From NCBI GenBank assembly GCA_947492175.1, contig CANLMQ010000010.1, positions 1-64,000 of the forward strand: 64,000 bases of DNA, in the 5' to 3' direction. Source of the stretch: an uncultured Draconibacterium sp. (lineage in GTDB: Bacteria; Bacteroidota; Bacteroidia; Bacteroidales; Prolixibacteraceae). Under the pieces are notes generated by a model. It did no database searches, was not told where the DNA came from, and saw only the letters and a program-made list of their open reading frames with translations. Below are positions 18,389-28,031 of this stretch, piece by piece (positions within the stretch are counted from its first letter, which is position 1; the number at the start of each line of letters is the position of its first letter). The translations under genes were made by a program, and so were the position numbers.

Positions 18389-18417
18389 TTTGTATTAAAT
18401 AATTTATTGTATTTTTA
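18389..18417 (+). promoter_or_regulatory. Probable promoter of the HD hydrolase gene
   Basis: TTTG (18389-18392) is 17 bases before TATTTTTA (18410-18417), one mismatch from TAnnTTTG, and 22 bases ahead of the GTG start. Confidence 0.4.
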
Positions 18418-18439
18418 ACATTTCGAGCAAAAATTATTC

Positions 18440-19696
18440 GTGAAACAACTTCAATTAAATAAAAAGAAAATAATTAACGATCCGGTTTTTGGGTTTATAA
18501 ATCTTCAATCAGAAATTATTTTCGATTTACTGGAACATCCTTTCTTTCAGCGCTTACGACAAATAAAGCAACTAGGCTTGTCGTACCTTGTTTTTCCGGG
18601 AGCTAACCACACCAGGTTTGAACACGCTCTTGGAGCCAGCCATTTAATGCGGCAGGCAATTGCGGCCTTACGCTTAAAAGGACACGAAATAACCGAAGAA
18701 GAAGCTGAAGCAGTAACAATAACAATCTTACTACACGACATTGGTCACGCTCCTTTTTCTCATGTTTTGGAAAATACACTTGTAAATATCCCACACGAAG
18801 AAATTTCTTTGCTTTTAATGCAGGAACTCAACCGTCAGTTTAACGGAAAACTTGATCTGGCCATCCGGATTTTTACCAATCAATACAAAAAACAGTTCCT
18901 ACACCAGCTGGTTTCCAGCCAACTAGACATGGATCGACTCGATTACCTGAGCCGGGACAGTTTCTTTACCGGGGTTGCCGAAGGAACCGTTGGGATTGAC
19001 CGTATAATTAAAATGTTAAATGTTTACGACGACAAACTGGTGGTAGACATAAAAGGTATTTATTCGATCGAAAAATTTCTGATTTCGCGAAGATTAATGT
19101 ATTGGCAGGTTTACTTGCACAAAACGGTTGTAGCGGCAGAATTTCAATTAATTAATGTATTAAAAAGAGCAAAAGAGTTAATTACACAAGGAGAAACTAT
19201 TTTCTCTACACCAACCTTAAAAGTATTTTTAGAGCAACAATTTTCATCAGAAGATTTTAAAAACAATATTGAAAATAGCGGAAGAAAAATACTGGATTGG
19301 TACACGGCATTAGACGACAACGACATTCTTATTTCAATAAAAGAATGGAAAAACCATGCAGATCCGGTACTTTCAACGCTTGCTAAAAGTATTGGCAACC
19401 GCCAACTGCCAAGAACTTTGTTACGCGAAAAACCACTAACACCTGCAGCCGAAGAGAAGTACCTCAAAAAAATTACTGAGACAATTATTCCAAACCGTGA
19501 TCTGGCAAAATATTTCCTCACAACCGGCGTTATTACAAACAATGCTTACGACAAACTCAACGAAAATATTTTTGTTTTAGACAAAGACGGTAGTATAAAA
19601 GAAATTAACGATGCATCTGATATAAACCTTACTGCTCTGACCAAAACGGTAAAGAAGTATTTTGTGTGCTATCCGAAAGAATTGGACGTTTATTAG
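18440..19696 (+). CDS. HD domain phosphohydrolase (GTG start)
   Basis: A 418-residue cytoplasmic HD-superfamily metal-dependent phosphohydrolase related to dNTP triphosphohydrolase-like proteins. The metal-binding residues appear in 'HTRFEHALGASHL' (about 54-66) and 'LLHDIGHAPFSH' (about 94-105), with a later Asp in 'DMDRLDYLSRDS'. The start is a GTG preceded by a plausible promoter. Physiological substrate is not evident. It sits just upstream of lpxD, and its end contains the lpxD promoter. Confidence 0.85.
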   Translation: MKQLQLNKKKIINDPVFGFINLQSEIIFDLLEHPFFQRLRQIKQLGLSYLVFPGANHTRFEHALGASHLMRQAIAALRLKGHEITEEEAEAVTITILLHDIGHAPFSHVLENTLVNIPHEEISLLLMQELNRQFNGKLDLAIRIFTNQYKKQFLHQLVSSQLDMDRLDYLSRDSFFTGVAEGTVGIDRIIKMLNVYDDKLVVDIKGIYSIEKFLISRRLMYWQVYLHKTVVAAEFQLINVLKRAKELITQGETIFSTPTLKVFLEQQFSSEDFKNNIENSGRKILDWYTALDDNDILISIKEWKNHADPVLSTLAKSIGNRQLPRTLLREKPLTPAAEEKYLKKITETIIPNRDLAKYFLTTGVITNNAYDKLNENIFVLDKDGSIKEINDASDINLTALTKTVKKYFVCYPKELDVY

Positions 19697-19712
19697 TTTA
19701 AAGCTATATTTG
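19682..19712 (+). promoter_or_regulatory. Promoter of the lpxD-lpxC/fabZ-lpxA operon
   Basis: TTG (19682-19684) lies 20 bases before TATATTTG (19705-19712), with the lpxD ATG 22 bases downstream. It overlaps the end of the HD hydrolase gene and supports the lpxD start at 19734. Confidence 0.7.
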
Positions 19713-19733
19713 CATCGCCAAAAAAAACAGATA

Positions 19734-20771
19734 ATGGATTTTAAAGTTACAGACATTGCCGCTTTTTTAAACGGTGAAATCGTTGGAAACGGGGATGTTA
19801 AAGTATCTAATGTTTCGAAAATTGAAGACGGAAAACCAGGAACGCTGGCTTTCCTCGCCAATACCAAATACGAGAGTTATATATACACAACCAAGGCCTC
19901 TGCAGTATTAGTTAACAAAAATTTTATTCCGAAGGAAAAAATAGAGGCTACTCTAATAAAAGTTGACGATGCATATGAAGCATTTGCTTCGCTGCTCGAC
20001 TTGTATGTACAATCAAAAGCCGATTCAAAACGAGGTATTGAACAACCAAGCTACATTTCAGATAATGCCAAGATAGGCGAAGATATATACATTGGTGCAT
20101 TTGCTTACATTGGAAAAAACAGCAAAGTGGGCAACAATGTAAAAATATACCCGAATGCCTATATTGGTGATAATGTTACAATTGGTGACGATTGTATTAT
20201 TTATGCCGGAGTAAAAATATACGACGAGTGTGTAATTGGTAATCGCTGTATTCTGCATGCAGGCTCTGTAGTTGGTTCCGATGGTTTTGGCTTTGCTCCG
20301 CTTGCCGATGGTACTTACAAAAAAATCCACCAGATTGGTAATGTTGTTCTGGAAAATGATGTTGAGATTGGTGCCAACACAACTGTTGACTGCGGTACAA
20401 TGGAGTCGACCATAATTAGAAAAGGTGTAAAACTTGATAACCTGGTTCAAATTGCACACAATGTTGAAGTAGGAAAAGACACAGTAATGGCAGCTCTGAC
20501 TGGAATTTCAGGATCAACAAAAATTGGCGACAACTGTGTATTTGGAGGACAAGTTGGTATTGGAGGGCACATTGCAATCGGCGACAAAGTTACTTTGGGT
20601 GCACAGTCGGGTGTTATTTCCAACACCAAAAGCAACCAAACACTTCTAGGATCGCCAGCAATTGAATTAAGAACAGCTTTACGGGCCTATTCATTAATAA
20701 AAGATCTACCCGAATTAAGAAAAGACATACTTAAGCTGAAAAAAGAAATAAACTCAAACAGAGACAGTTAA
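19734..20771 (+). CDS. lpxD: UDP-3-O-acylglucosamine N-acyltransferase
   Basis: LpxD adds the second hydroxyacyl chain in lipid A synthesis, using acyl-ACP. The 345 residues start at the ATG at 19734 ('MDFKVTDIAAFLNGE'); the longer open frame would cover the promoter. An N-terminal uridine-binding domain (1-100) is followed by left-handed parallel beta-helix hexapeptide repeats such as 'IGEDIYIGAFAYIG' and 'VTIGDDCIIYAG'. The active-site His region is 'NLVQIAHNVEVG'. First gene of lpxD-lpxC/fabZ-lpxA. Confidence 0.96.
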   Translation: MDFKVTDIAAFLNGEIVGNGDVKVSNVSKIEDGKPGTLAFLANTKYESYIYTTKASAVLVNKNFIPKEKIEATLIKVDDAYEAFASLLDLYVQSKADSKRGIEQPSYISDNAKIGEDIYIGAFAYIGKNSKVGNNVKIYPNAYIGDNVTIGDDCIIYAGVKIYDECVIGNRCILHAGSVVGSDGFGFAPLADGTYKKIHQIGNVVLENDVEIGANTTVDCGTMESTIIRKGVKLDNLVQIAHNVEVGKDTVMAALTGISGSTKIGDNCVFGGQVGIGGHIAIGDKVTLGAQSGVISNTKSNQTLLGSPAIELRTALRAYSLIKDLPELRKDILKLKKEINSNRDS

Positions 20772-20785
20772 ATTATCAGATATTT

Positions 20786-22168
20786 ATGGTATTAAAACAG
20801 AAAACGCTTGAAAATTCATTCAAAATAGAAGGAAAAGGACTCCACACCGGAGTTAACGTAACAATGAATTTTCTTCCGGCCCCCGTTAACCACGGATTCA
20901 AATTTAAACGAGTCGATTTAGAAAACCAACCCATTATTGATGCCGATGTTGATCTGGTAATCGATACTTCTCGCGGTACTTTACTTGAAAAAGACGGAGC
21001 TCGTATTGGGACAATTGAACATGCGCTGGCTGCCTTGGTTGGAATGGACCTTGACAATGTACTTATTGAAGTAGACAACGAGGAAGCTCCTATTATTGAT
21101 GGTAGCTCGAAATATTTTGTTGAAGCCATAGAAAAGGCTGGTGTTGTTGAACAAGAGGCAGAGCGCGATTACTTTGAGATAACAGAAAAAATAGAAATCC
21201 ATGACGAAAAATCGGGCGCACATATTATTGCATTGCCCGATAATGATTACAGTCTTAATGTAATGATTTCGTTTCCGTCGGAGGTTTTAAACAATCAATA
21301 TGCAACGCTCGATTCTATAAGCAACTTTCAGGACGAAATTGCAAATTGCCGTACTTTTGTGTTCCTGCGTGAGATTGAGTTTTTATTGAGCCACAATCTC
21401 ATTAAAGGTGGCGACTTAAACAACGCCATTGTAATAATCGACAAGGAAATCAGCCAGGAAGAACTGGATCGGTTAGCCGATTTAACCAATCACCCAAGAG
21501 TAACCGTTAAACCTCAGGGTATTTTAAATAACCTCGATTTACATTTCGACAATGAATGTGCCCGCCACAAACTTCTGGATGTAGTTGGCGATCTTTCCTT
21601 GTGTGGCAAACGTATTAAAGGTAGAATATTAGCTTCGAAGCCTGGCCACGGTCCTAATACAATTTTTGCAAAAGCATTAAAAAAACAGTGGAAAAGAGAA
21701 GCTGCTGCAGCTCCAAAATGTAATCCAAACAGCGCGCCACTTATGGATGTAAACCGGATTAAAGAGTTGCTTCCACATCGCTATCCGTTTTTACTGGTCG
21801 ACAAAATTGTTTGTATTAACGGCGATGAAATAATAGGTATAAAGAACGTTACAGTAAACGAACCATTTTTTCAGGGACACTTTCCTGACGAGCCCGTTAT
21901 GCCAGGGGTATTACTTGTTGAAGCTATGGCTCAAACAGGTGGGTTACTTGTTTTAAGCCAGCAAACCGGCACATTCTCAACCTACTTTATCCGTATCGAT
22001 AACGTTAAGTTCAGAAAAAAAGTCGTTCCCGGCGATACGTTGATTTTCAAATTAACATTAACTTCACCGATCCGAAGAGGAATTGCCAACATGAAAGGGG
22101 TTACTTATGTTGGTGACAAAATTGTTGCAGAAGGCGAATTTATGGCGCAAATTGTAAAACAGAAATAA
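20786..22168 (+). CDS. lpxC/fabZ: Fused LpxC deacetylase / FabZ dehydratase
   Basis: A 460-residue bifunctional enzyme. The N-terminal part (1-310) is LpxC, the zinc amidase that commits UDP-acyl-GlcNAc to lipid A; zinc ligand regions are 'GTIEHALAALVG' and 'KLLDVVGDLSLCG', with 'SKPGHGPN' nearby. The C-terminal part (about 320-460) is FabZ, the hydroxyacyl-ACP dehydratase, with 'LLPHRYPFLLVDK' near 328 and the catalytic 'GHFPDEPVMPG' near 362. The fusion is known in Bacteroidetes and would tie lipid A and fatty acid flux together, as both compete for hydroxyacyl-ACP. It begins 14 bases after lpxD. Confidence 0.97.
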   Translation: MVLKQKTLENSFKIEGKGLHTGVNVTMNFLPAPVNHGFKFKRVDLENQPIIDADVDLVIDTSRGTLLEKDGARIGTIEHALAALVGMDLDNVLIEVDNEEAPIIDGSSKYFVEAIEKAGVVEQEAERDYFEITEKIEIHDEKSGAHIIALPDNDYSLNVMISFPSEVLNNQYATLDSISNFQDEIANCRTFVFLREIEFLLSHNLIKGGDLNNAIVIIDKEISQEELDRLADLTNHPRVTVKPQGILNNLDLHFDNECARHKLLDVVGDLSLCGKRIKGRILASKPGHGPNTIFAKALKKQWKREAAAAPKCNPNSAPLMDVNRIKELLPHRYPFLLVDKIVCINGDEIIGIKNVTVNEPFFQGHFPDEPVMPGVLLVEAMAQTGGLLVLSQQTGTFSTYFIRIDNVKFRKKVVPGDTLIFKLTLTSPIRRGIANMKGVTYVGDKIVAEGEFMAQIVKQK

Positions 22169-22180
22169 ATTAGAATATAT

Positions 22181-22963
22181 ATGAAACAACCATTGGCATA
22201 CGTCCATCCGGATGCTAAAGTAGCAGACAATGTAGTTATTGAGCCATTTGTATCTATTGACCACGACGTAGTAATTGGAGAAGGAACCAGAATTGGATCT
22301 GGTGTTACTATTCTTCCCGGAACCAGAATCGGAAAAAATTGTAACATCTTTCCAGGAGCTGTATTAGGCGCTGTTCCTCAGGATCTTAAATTCAAGGGCG
22401 AATATTCAACGGTTGAAATTGGCGATAACAATGTAATTCGCGAATTTGTAACTATTAACCGCGGAACTTCAGCAAAAGGGAAAACAGTGGTTGGTAGTAA
22501 TTGCCTGATTATGGCATACGTACACATTGCCCACGATTGCAAAGTAGGTAACAATGTAATATTGGTAAACAGTACACAATTGGCCGGAGAAGTTTGTATT
22601 GACGATTGGGCAATTATTGGTGGTATGTCTGCAATTCACCAGTTTGTAAGAATTGGATCGCATGTAATGATTTCGGGTGGTTCATTGGTTCGTAAAGACG
22701 TTCCCCCATTTATAAAAGCAGGTCGCGAGCCACTTTCTTATGTAGGTATAAACTCTATTGGGTTGCGTCGTCGCCAGTTTAATAACGAAAAAATACGTGA
22801 GGTTCAGGATATTTACCGTTACATTTACCAAAAAGGCTTAAATACAGCACAGGCGGTTGAAATAATTGAAGCAGAAATGCCTGCAACACCAGAGCGTGAC
22901 GAAGTGCTACTATTCGTAAAAGACTCAAAACGAGGAATTATTCGAGGTTATTTCCCCGATTAA
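22181..22963 (+). CDS. lpxA: UDP-GlcNAc O-acyltransferase
   Basis: LpxA catalyses the first acylation of UDP-GlcNAc in lipid A synthesis. The 260-residue protein is a trimeric hexapeptide-repeat acyltransferase with repeats such as 'VVIGEGTRIGSGVTILPG', the catalytic His in 'AYVHIAHDCKVG', and 'GMSAIHQFVRIG'. The C-terminal helical domain ends 'RGIIRGYF'. Twelve bases after lpxC/fabZ and followed by a bidirectional terminator. Confidence 0.97.
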   Translation: MKQPLAYVHPDAKVADNVVIEPFVSIDHDVVIGEGTRIGSGVTILPGTRIGKNCNIFPGAVLGAVPQDLKFKGEYSTVEIGDNNVIREFVTINRGTSAKGKTVVGSNCLIMAYVHIAHDCKVGNNVILVNSTQLAGEVCIDDWAIIGGMSAIHQFVRIGSHVMISGGSLVRKDVPPFIKAGREPLSYVGINSIGLRRRQFNNEKIREVQDIYRYIYQKGLNTAQAVEIIEAEMPATPERDEVLLFVKDSKRGIIRGYFPD

Positions 22964-22984
22964 TTTCTTTCAAAAAAAGATAAA

Positions 22985-23026
22985 AAGAAAGCCACTTTGA
23001 AAATATCAGAGTGGCTTTCTTCTTTT
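22985..23026. terminator. Bidirectional terminator between lpxA and thiL
   Basis: AAGAAAGCCACT and AGTGGCTTTCTT pair around a 13-base loop, with A and T runs on the two sides, so it can serve both convergent genes. Confidence 0.85.
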
Positions 23027-23046
23027 TATTATTATGTATATATTCA

Positions 23047-24084
23047 TTACTTTCCATGATTCCATCCCTGCGCTTCAAGCGGAATCGACGACCCAGCATT
23101 TGTAACCAGGTTAATTCCCTCCGAAGCCTCATTCATGTGCCCAATAATAGTGAAATCAGGATCATTTTTAATTTTCTCGTAATCGTCTAACGAAATTGTA
23201 AAAAGCAATTCATAATCCTCTCCCCCGTTTAACGCAGCAACTATCGGGTTAATGCTAAACTCCTCAGCCATTTGTTTAGTCTGGTTATCCATCGGAACTT
23301 TATCTTCAAATAAGCTACATCCTAAATTCGAGTTTTTACAGAGATGCATTATTTCTGAAGACAAACCATCAGAAATATCAATCATTGATGTAGGCACAAT
23401 TCCAAGTTTTTTAAAAGCCGCTACAATATCAACCCTTGCTTCCGGTTTTAACTGGCGTTCCAGAATATAATCGTAACCTGTAAGTTGTGGTTGCATGTTG
23501 TTATTCACTTTATATACTTCGTTTTCGCGTTCCAGCAATTGTAAGCCCATGTAGGCACCTCCCAAATCGCCCGACACACAAAGTAAATCGTTTGCTTTTG
23601 CTCCGCCGCGCATTACTATTTTTCCCTTTTCTCCTTCTCCGATAGCTGTAACACACAAAGTTAATCCGGTTAACGAGCTGGTTGTATCGCCCCCTACCAA
23701 ATCAACATTATATCGCTCGCAAGCCAAATGGATTCCGGCATACAATTCATCCAGTGCTTCTACCGAAAATTTACTTGAAATAGCCATACTTACTGTTATC
23801 TGTTTCGGGATCGCATTCATGGCATAAATATCAGAAAGATTCACAACCACCGCCTTGTAGCCAAGATGCTTTAACGGAACATACATTAAATTAAAATGAA
23901 CTCCTTCCGTTAACAAATCGGTTGACACCACTGTTTGTTTATCCTTGAAATCCAACACCGCAGCATCGTCGCCAACACCTTTCACCGTACTTTCATTTAC
24001 AATTCGAATATCTTTTGTCAATCGATCAATCAGGCCAAATTCTCCCAATTCCGAGACACTGGTTTGTTTTCTTTCTTTACTCAT
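23047..24084 (-). CDS. thiL: Thiamine-monophosphate kinase
   Basis: ThiL phosphorylates thiamine monophosphate to the active cofactor thiamine diphosphate. With the ATG at 24084 ('MSKERKQTSVSELGEFGLI') it has 345 residues. The AIR-synthase-like fold is seen in 'GVGDDAAVLDF', 'VVSTDLLTEGVHF', 'LVGGDTTSS' and 'IDISDGLSSE'. The upstream ATG at 24159 is rejected because a consensus promoter lies between them. A monocistronic gene. Confidence 0.95.
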   Translation of the reverse strand: MSKERKQTSVSELGEFGLIDRLTKDIRIVNESTVKGVGDDAAVLDFKDKQTVVSTDLLTEGVHFNLMYVPLKHLGYKAVVVNLSDIYAMNAIPKQITVSMAISSKFSVEALDELYAGIHLACERYNVDLVGGDTTSSLTGLTLCVTAIGEGEKGKIVMRGGAKANDLLCVSGDLGGAYMGLQLLERENEVYKVNNNMQPQLTGYDYILERQLKPEARVDIVAAFKKLGIVPTSMIDISDGLSSEIMHLCKNSNLGCSLFEDKVPMDNQTKQMAEEFSINPIVAALNGGEDYELLFTISLDDYEKIKNDPDFTIIGHMNEASEGINLVTNAGSSIPLEAQGWNHGK

Positions 24085-24128
24085 TATTAAATTCAGACAA
24101 AATAGTATGTTATAAAAAATCTGAACTG

Positions 24129-24159
24129 CAAAAATACCCATACTTTTATATCTTTGCAA
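24129..24159 (-). promoter_or_regulatory. thiL promoter
   Basis: On the minus strand TTG (24159-24157) is 20 bases ahead of TATTTTTG (24136-24129), a consensus match, 44 bases from the thiL ATG. Confidence 0.7.
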
Positions 24160-24377
24160 TTATATTTTGAACTGGAAGAACAAAGCATTGTTATTAAAGT
24201 TGCCAAGTTGTTTCAGATACTTTGAAGAGCGAGAAATATTGTGGATGAAAGTGTTGTATTATTAAATCATCAACAACTTTATAAAGATGCCAGATCACAA
24301 TAAAATCCAGAATCAACAGTATCAACAAAATCAATTTTGCACAACTATGGTTTGGTTTTTATAGAGAAAAGAAAAAA
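24149..24377 (+). promoter_or_regulatory. Leader region upstream of sufB with possible -7 box
   Basis: TATCTTTG at 24149-24156 matches the -7 consensus on the + strand, interleaved with the thiL promoter. No -33 element is evident. The following 220 bases before sufB contain no convincing gene. A separated inverted repeat, TAAAGTTG (24195) and CAACTTTA (24274), could shape the leader. No iron-responsive operator could be recognised. Confidence 0.3.
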
Positions 24378-25823
24378 ATGGAAGAACAAAATAAAATACT
24401 GAATGACGTTACGCAGGGCGATTATAAATACGGGTTTGTTACCGATATTGAAACCGATATAATCGAAAAAGGACTGAATGAAGACGTTATTCGACTTATA
24501 TCTGCCAAAAAAGAGGAACCTGAATTTATGTTGAACTTCAGGCTGGAAGCTTTTAAGAAGTGGCAGAAAATGAAAATGCCGGACTGGGCGTATTTAAAGA
24601 TACCGCCTATTGATTTGCAGGAAATTAGTTATTACGCAGCTCCTAAAAAGGGTCCCAAATACGAAAGTATGGACGAAGTTGATCCTGAGTTGATCGACAC
24701 ATTCAACAAACTTGGAATTCCACTGGAAGAGCAAAAGCATTTAGCAGGGGTTGCAGTTGATGCTGTAATCGACAGTGTTTCAGTAAAAACTACTTTTAAG
24801 GATACTTTAGCAGAAAAAGGAATCGTTTTTTGCTCGTTTAGCGAAGCCGTAAAAGAGCATCCCGACTTAATAAAAAAATATCTGGGACAGGCGGTTCCGG
24901 TAGCCGATAATTATTTTGCGGCCTTAAACTCTGCCGTTTTTAGCGATGGTTCGTTCTGTTACATTCCCAAAGGAGTTCGTTGTCCAATGGAATTATCAAC
25001 TTATTTCAGGATAAATGCAGCAAATACAGGCCAGTTTGAGCGCACACTAATTGTTGCCGACGACGATAGCTATGTAAGTTACCTTGAAGGGTGTACTGCT
25101 CCAATGCGCGACGAGAACCAATTGCACGCCGCCGTGGTTGAAATTATTACCATGGACAGGGCCGAAGTAAAATATTCAACGGTACAAAACTGGTACCCGG
25201 GCGACAAAAACGGGAAAGGCGGTATCTACAACTTTGTAACAAAACGCGGAGTTTGCCGTGGAGAATCGTCAAAAATAAGCTGGACCCAGGTGGAGACAGG
25301 TTCGGCAATTACCTGGAAATATCCAAGTTGTATTTTAATAGGGAACAATTCGGTTGGCGAATTTAACTCGGTAGCTGTTACCAACAACCACCAGCAAGCC
25401 GATACCGGCTCGAAAATGATTCACATTGGAAAAAACACCAAGTCAACTATTATTTCCAAAGGTATTTCGGCAGGGAAAAGCGATAATTCATACCGGGGTT
25501 TGGTAAAAGTAATGCCTAAAGCCACAGGTTCGAGAAACTTTTCGCAGTGCGATTCGCTGCTATTAAACGACACCTGCGGGGCACATACATTTCCATATAT
25601 TGAAGTAGGTAACAAATCGTCGGTAGTTGAACACGAGGCAACTACTTCGAAAATTGGTGAAGACCAGATTTTTTACTGCAACCAACGTGGAATTGATACT
25701 GAAACAGCCATTGGAATGATTGTTAATGGTTATGCAAAAGAAGTATTAAACAAGCTGCCAATGGAATTTGCCGTTGAAGCCCAAAAATTATTACAAATCA
25801 GCCTCGAAGGCAGTGTAGGATAG
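24378..25823 (+). CDS. sufB: Fe-S cluster assembly scaffold SufB
   Basis: SufB is the scaffold subunit of the SufBCD complex on which iron-sulfur clusters are built. The 481 residues include 'CSFSEAVKEHPDLIKKYLG', 'VPKGVRCP'-like 'IPKGVRCPMELSTYFRIN', and the core beta-helix ending in 'GAHTFPYIEVGN' and 'STVEHEATTSKI'-like 'SSVVEHEATTSKIGEDQI'. It heads sufB-sufC-sufD-sufS. The product works with the SufC ATPase, SufD and sulfur donated by SufS/SufE. Confidence 0.98.
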   Translation: MEEQNKILNDVTQGDYKYGFVTDIETDIIEKGLNEDVIRLISAKKEEPEFMLNFRLEAFKKWQKMKMPDWAYLKIPPIDLQEISYYAAPKKGPKYESMDEVDPELIDTFNKLGIPLEEQKHLAGVAVDAVIDSVSVKTTFKDTLAEKGIVFCSFSEAVKEHPDLIKKYLGQAVPVADNYFAALNSAVFSDGSFCYIPKGVRCPMELSTYFRINAANTGQFERTLIVADDDSYVSYLEGCTAPMRDENQLHAAVVEIITMDRAEVKYSTVQNWYPGDKNGKGGIYNFVTKRGVCRGESSKISWTQVETGSAITWKYPSCILIGNNSVGEFNSVAVTNNHQQADTGSKMIHIGKNTKSTIISKGISAGKSDNSYRGLVKVMPKATGSRNFSQCDSLLLNDTCGAHTFPYIEVGNKSSVVEHEATTSKIGEDQIFYCNQRGIDTETAIGMIVNGYAKEVLNKLPMEFAVEAQKLLQISLEGSVG

Positions 25824-25883
25824 ACAATTATAAACAACAATACGAGTAGTTGAATCTCACTGCTCACAATCTCAGTACTTAAC

Positions 25884-26636
25884 ATGTTATCAATAAAAAA
25901 TTTATATGCTTCCGTTGAAGGAATGGAAATCCTTAAAGGAATCAACCTTGAAGTAAAACCGGGTGAAGTACATGCCATAATGGGACCAAACGGATCAGGG
26001 AAAAGTACTCTGGCAAATGTTCTGGCAGGAAAAGAAGACTACGAAGTTACAAAAGGCGAAATAACTTTTATGGGAGAAAATATCCTGGATAAATCTCCTG
26101 AAGACCGTGCAAAAGACGGTTTATTTTTAAGCTTCCAGTATCCGGTTGAAATACCGGGTGTTCCCATGGTCAATTTCCTGAAAACTTCGGTAAACGAACA
26201 CCGAAAACACAAGGGATTAAAAGAACTGACCGCCGGAGAATTTTTAAAACTAATGCGTGAAAAAATGGATTTGGTAGATATGCATACCAAATTAACCAAC
26301 CGTATGGTAAACGAAGGTTTTTCGGGCGGTGAGAAAAAGAAAAACGAAATTTTCCAGATGGCAATGCTCGAACCCAAACTGGCCATTCTTGATGAAACAG
26401 ACTCGGGACTTGATATCGACGCATTAAAAACAGTTGCTAACGGGGTTAACGCATTAAAATCGCCTGAAACTGCTGCAATTGTTGTAACCCACTACCAGCG
26501 CCTGCTTGATTATATTGTACCGGATTTTGTACATATTCTTTATAAAGGAAAAATTGTAAAAACTGCCGGGAAAGAACTGGCACTGGAACTGGAAGAAAAA
26601 GGGTACGACTGGATTAAATCAGAAAAAGAGAATTAG
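25884..26636 (+). CDS. sufC: Fe-S assembly ATPase SufC
   Basis: SufC is the ABC-type ATPase of SufBCD; its dimerisation remodels the SufB-SufD scaffold. In the 250 residues, Walker A is 'GPNGSGKSTL', the signature is 'FSGGEKKKNE', and Walker B is 'LAILDETDSGLDIDAL', the SufC-specific form. It lies 60 bases after sufB, and its stop is followed after one base by sufD. Confidence 0.98.
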   Translation: MLSIKNLYASVEGMEILKGINLEVKPGEVHAIMGPNGSGKSTLANVLAGKEDYEVTKGEITFMGENILDKSPEDRAKDGLFLSFQYPVEIPGVPMVNFLKTSVNEHRKHKGLKELTAGEFLKLMREKMDLVDMHTKLTNRMVNEGFSGGEKKKNEIFQMAMLEPKLAILDETDSGLDIDALKTVANGVNALKSPETAAIVVTHYQRLLDYIVPDFVHILYKGKIVKTAGKELALELEEKGYDWIKSEKEN

Positions 26637-26637
26637 A

Positions 26638-28005
26638 ATGAGCGTTTTAGTTGACAAAGCAGATTTATCGCTAAAATACACCGCGCATTACACCAAGGTG
26701 AAAGAACAGCTTTTCGAAGGCTCTTCTGATATTCTGAACGCTCCGCGAACCAAAGCGTTTCAGGATTTTGTAATGCAGGGTATTCCAACGCGAAAAAACG
26801 AAAACTACAAATATACCAACCTTAATCCGGCCTTCCTTCCGGCTTTTGAATTTGTTCATAAAAGGGAAGAAAAGAAAACGGATTTTAACGATATTTTCCG
26901 TTGCGATGTACCACAGTTAAATACAAATTTAGCCCTGGTTATTAACGGTTGGTTTCATAAAAACGAGAACAAAAAAGGCAACCTTCCGGAAGGAGTAATT
27001 CTGGATAGTCTGGAAAGTATTTCAAAAGAAAAGCCAGAACTATTAGAAAAATATGGCAGCCTTGCAAAAACCGATGAAGACCCGTTGGTGGCGCTAAATA
27101 CAGCCTATGCAAAAGATGGATTCTTTCTTTATGTACCAAAAAATGTTGTGGTTGACACTCCAATTCAGATAATAAACCTGTTACAAAGCGAGAAGGATAC
27201 TTTTGCCACGCAACGAAATTTCATTTTGGTTGAAGAAGGAGCAAAAGCACAGGTACTTTTGTGCGACCACACGTTAAACTTAAATCAATACCTGAGTAAT
27301 TCAGTTACCGAGATTTTTGCCGGGAACAATGCTGAAGTAGAATTTTATACTTTGCAAAACCAGCACAACAAGGCGGCAAACCTGAATTCTATTTTTATCG
27401 ATCAGCAAAGAGACTCCCGAGTTACTACACATACAGCAACCCTGCATGGCGGGCTTATTCGCAACAATTTGAAAATGATATTGAATGGTGAGAATGCGCA
27501 GGCAAACATGTTTGGAATGGCCTTTATGGATAAAAAGCAGCACGTCGATAATTTCACCCAAGTAATTCACGCCAAACCACACTGCGAAAGCAATCAGGTA
27601 TATAAAAATGTATTGGATGAAAGTTCCAGCGGTGCATTTTCCGGTAGAATTCATGTAGTACGCGATGCTCAAAAAACGAATGCCTTCCAGCGAAACAACA
27701 ATTTGTTGCTCACCGATGAAGCCAATATGCAAACCAAACCGCAGCTGATTATTGATGCCGACGATGTAAAATGTAGTCACGGTGCAACGGTTGGACAAAT
27801 CGACGAGGAAGCTTTGTTCTATTTACGCGCCCGTGGAATTAACGAGGATAAAGCACGGTTAATGATGATGAATGCATTTGCACACGAAGTAGTAAAAGAA
27901 ATTAAGCTGGAGCCACTTCGCGATCGTATTGACGAACTGGTTGACAAACGCCTGCAAGGCGAGGTAGCACGTTGCCACGATTGTGCGTACAATTGCGACT
28001 GCTAA
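26638..28005 (+). CDS. sufD: Fe-S assembly protein SufD with Cys-rich tail
   Basis: SufD pairs with SufB in the scaffold complex and helps iron entry. The 455 residues show the SufB/SufD core, for example 'HGATVGQIDEEALFYLRARG' with the conserved His (about 381). The last 13 residues, 'VARCHDCAYNCDC', hold four Cys, which is more than needed for the core fold; this tail could bind metal or a cluster (inference). It starts one base after the sufC stop, so translation is likely coupled. A hairpin terminator follows. Confidence 0.95.
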   Translation: MSVLVDKADLSLKYTAHYTKVKEQLFEGSSDILNAPRTKAFQDFVMQGIPTRKNENYKYTNLNPAFLPAFEFVHKREEKKTDFNDIFRCDVPQLNTNLALVINGWFHKNENKKGNLPEGVILDSLESISKEKPELLEKYGSLAKTDEDPLVALNTAYAKDGFFLYVPKNVVVDTPIQIINLLQSEKDTFATQRNFILVEEGAKAQVLLCDHTLNLNQYLSNSVTEIFAGNNAEVEFYTLQNQHNKAANLNSIFIDQQRDSRVTTHTATLHGGLIRNNLKMILNGENAQANMFGMAFMDKKQHVDNFTQVIHAKPHCESNQVYKNVLDESSSGAFSGRIHVVRDAQKTNAFQRNNNLLLTDEANMQTKPQLIIDADDVKCSHGATVGQIDEEALFYLRARGINEDKARLMMMNAFAHEVVKEIKLEPLRDRIDELVDKRLQGEVARCHDCAYNCDC

Positions 28006-28031
28006 AACTAAGTATATAACATGAAATATTT

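Noticed and set aside
20786..22168. LpxC-FabZ fusion as a novelty
   Set aside because: The fusion is a known Bacteroidetes trait, so it is annotated but not counted as a new finding.
24287..24364. A 25-codon Gln/Asn-rich ORF upstream of sufB
   Set aside because: There are no runs of a regulatory amino acid (one Cys only), no terminator follows, and the composition fits chance AT-rich sequence.
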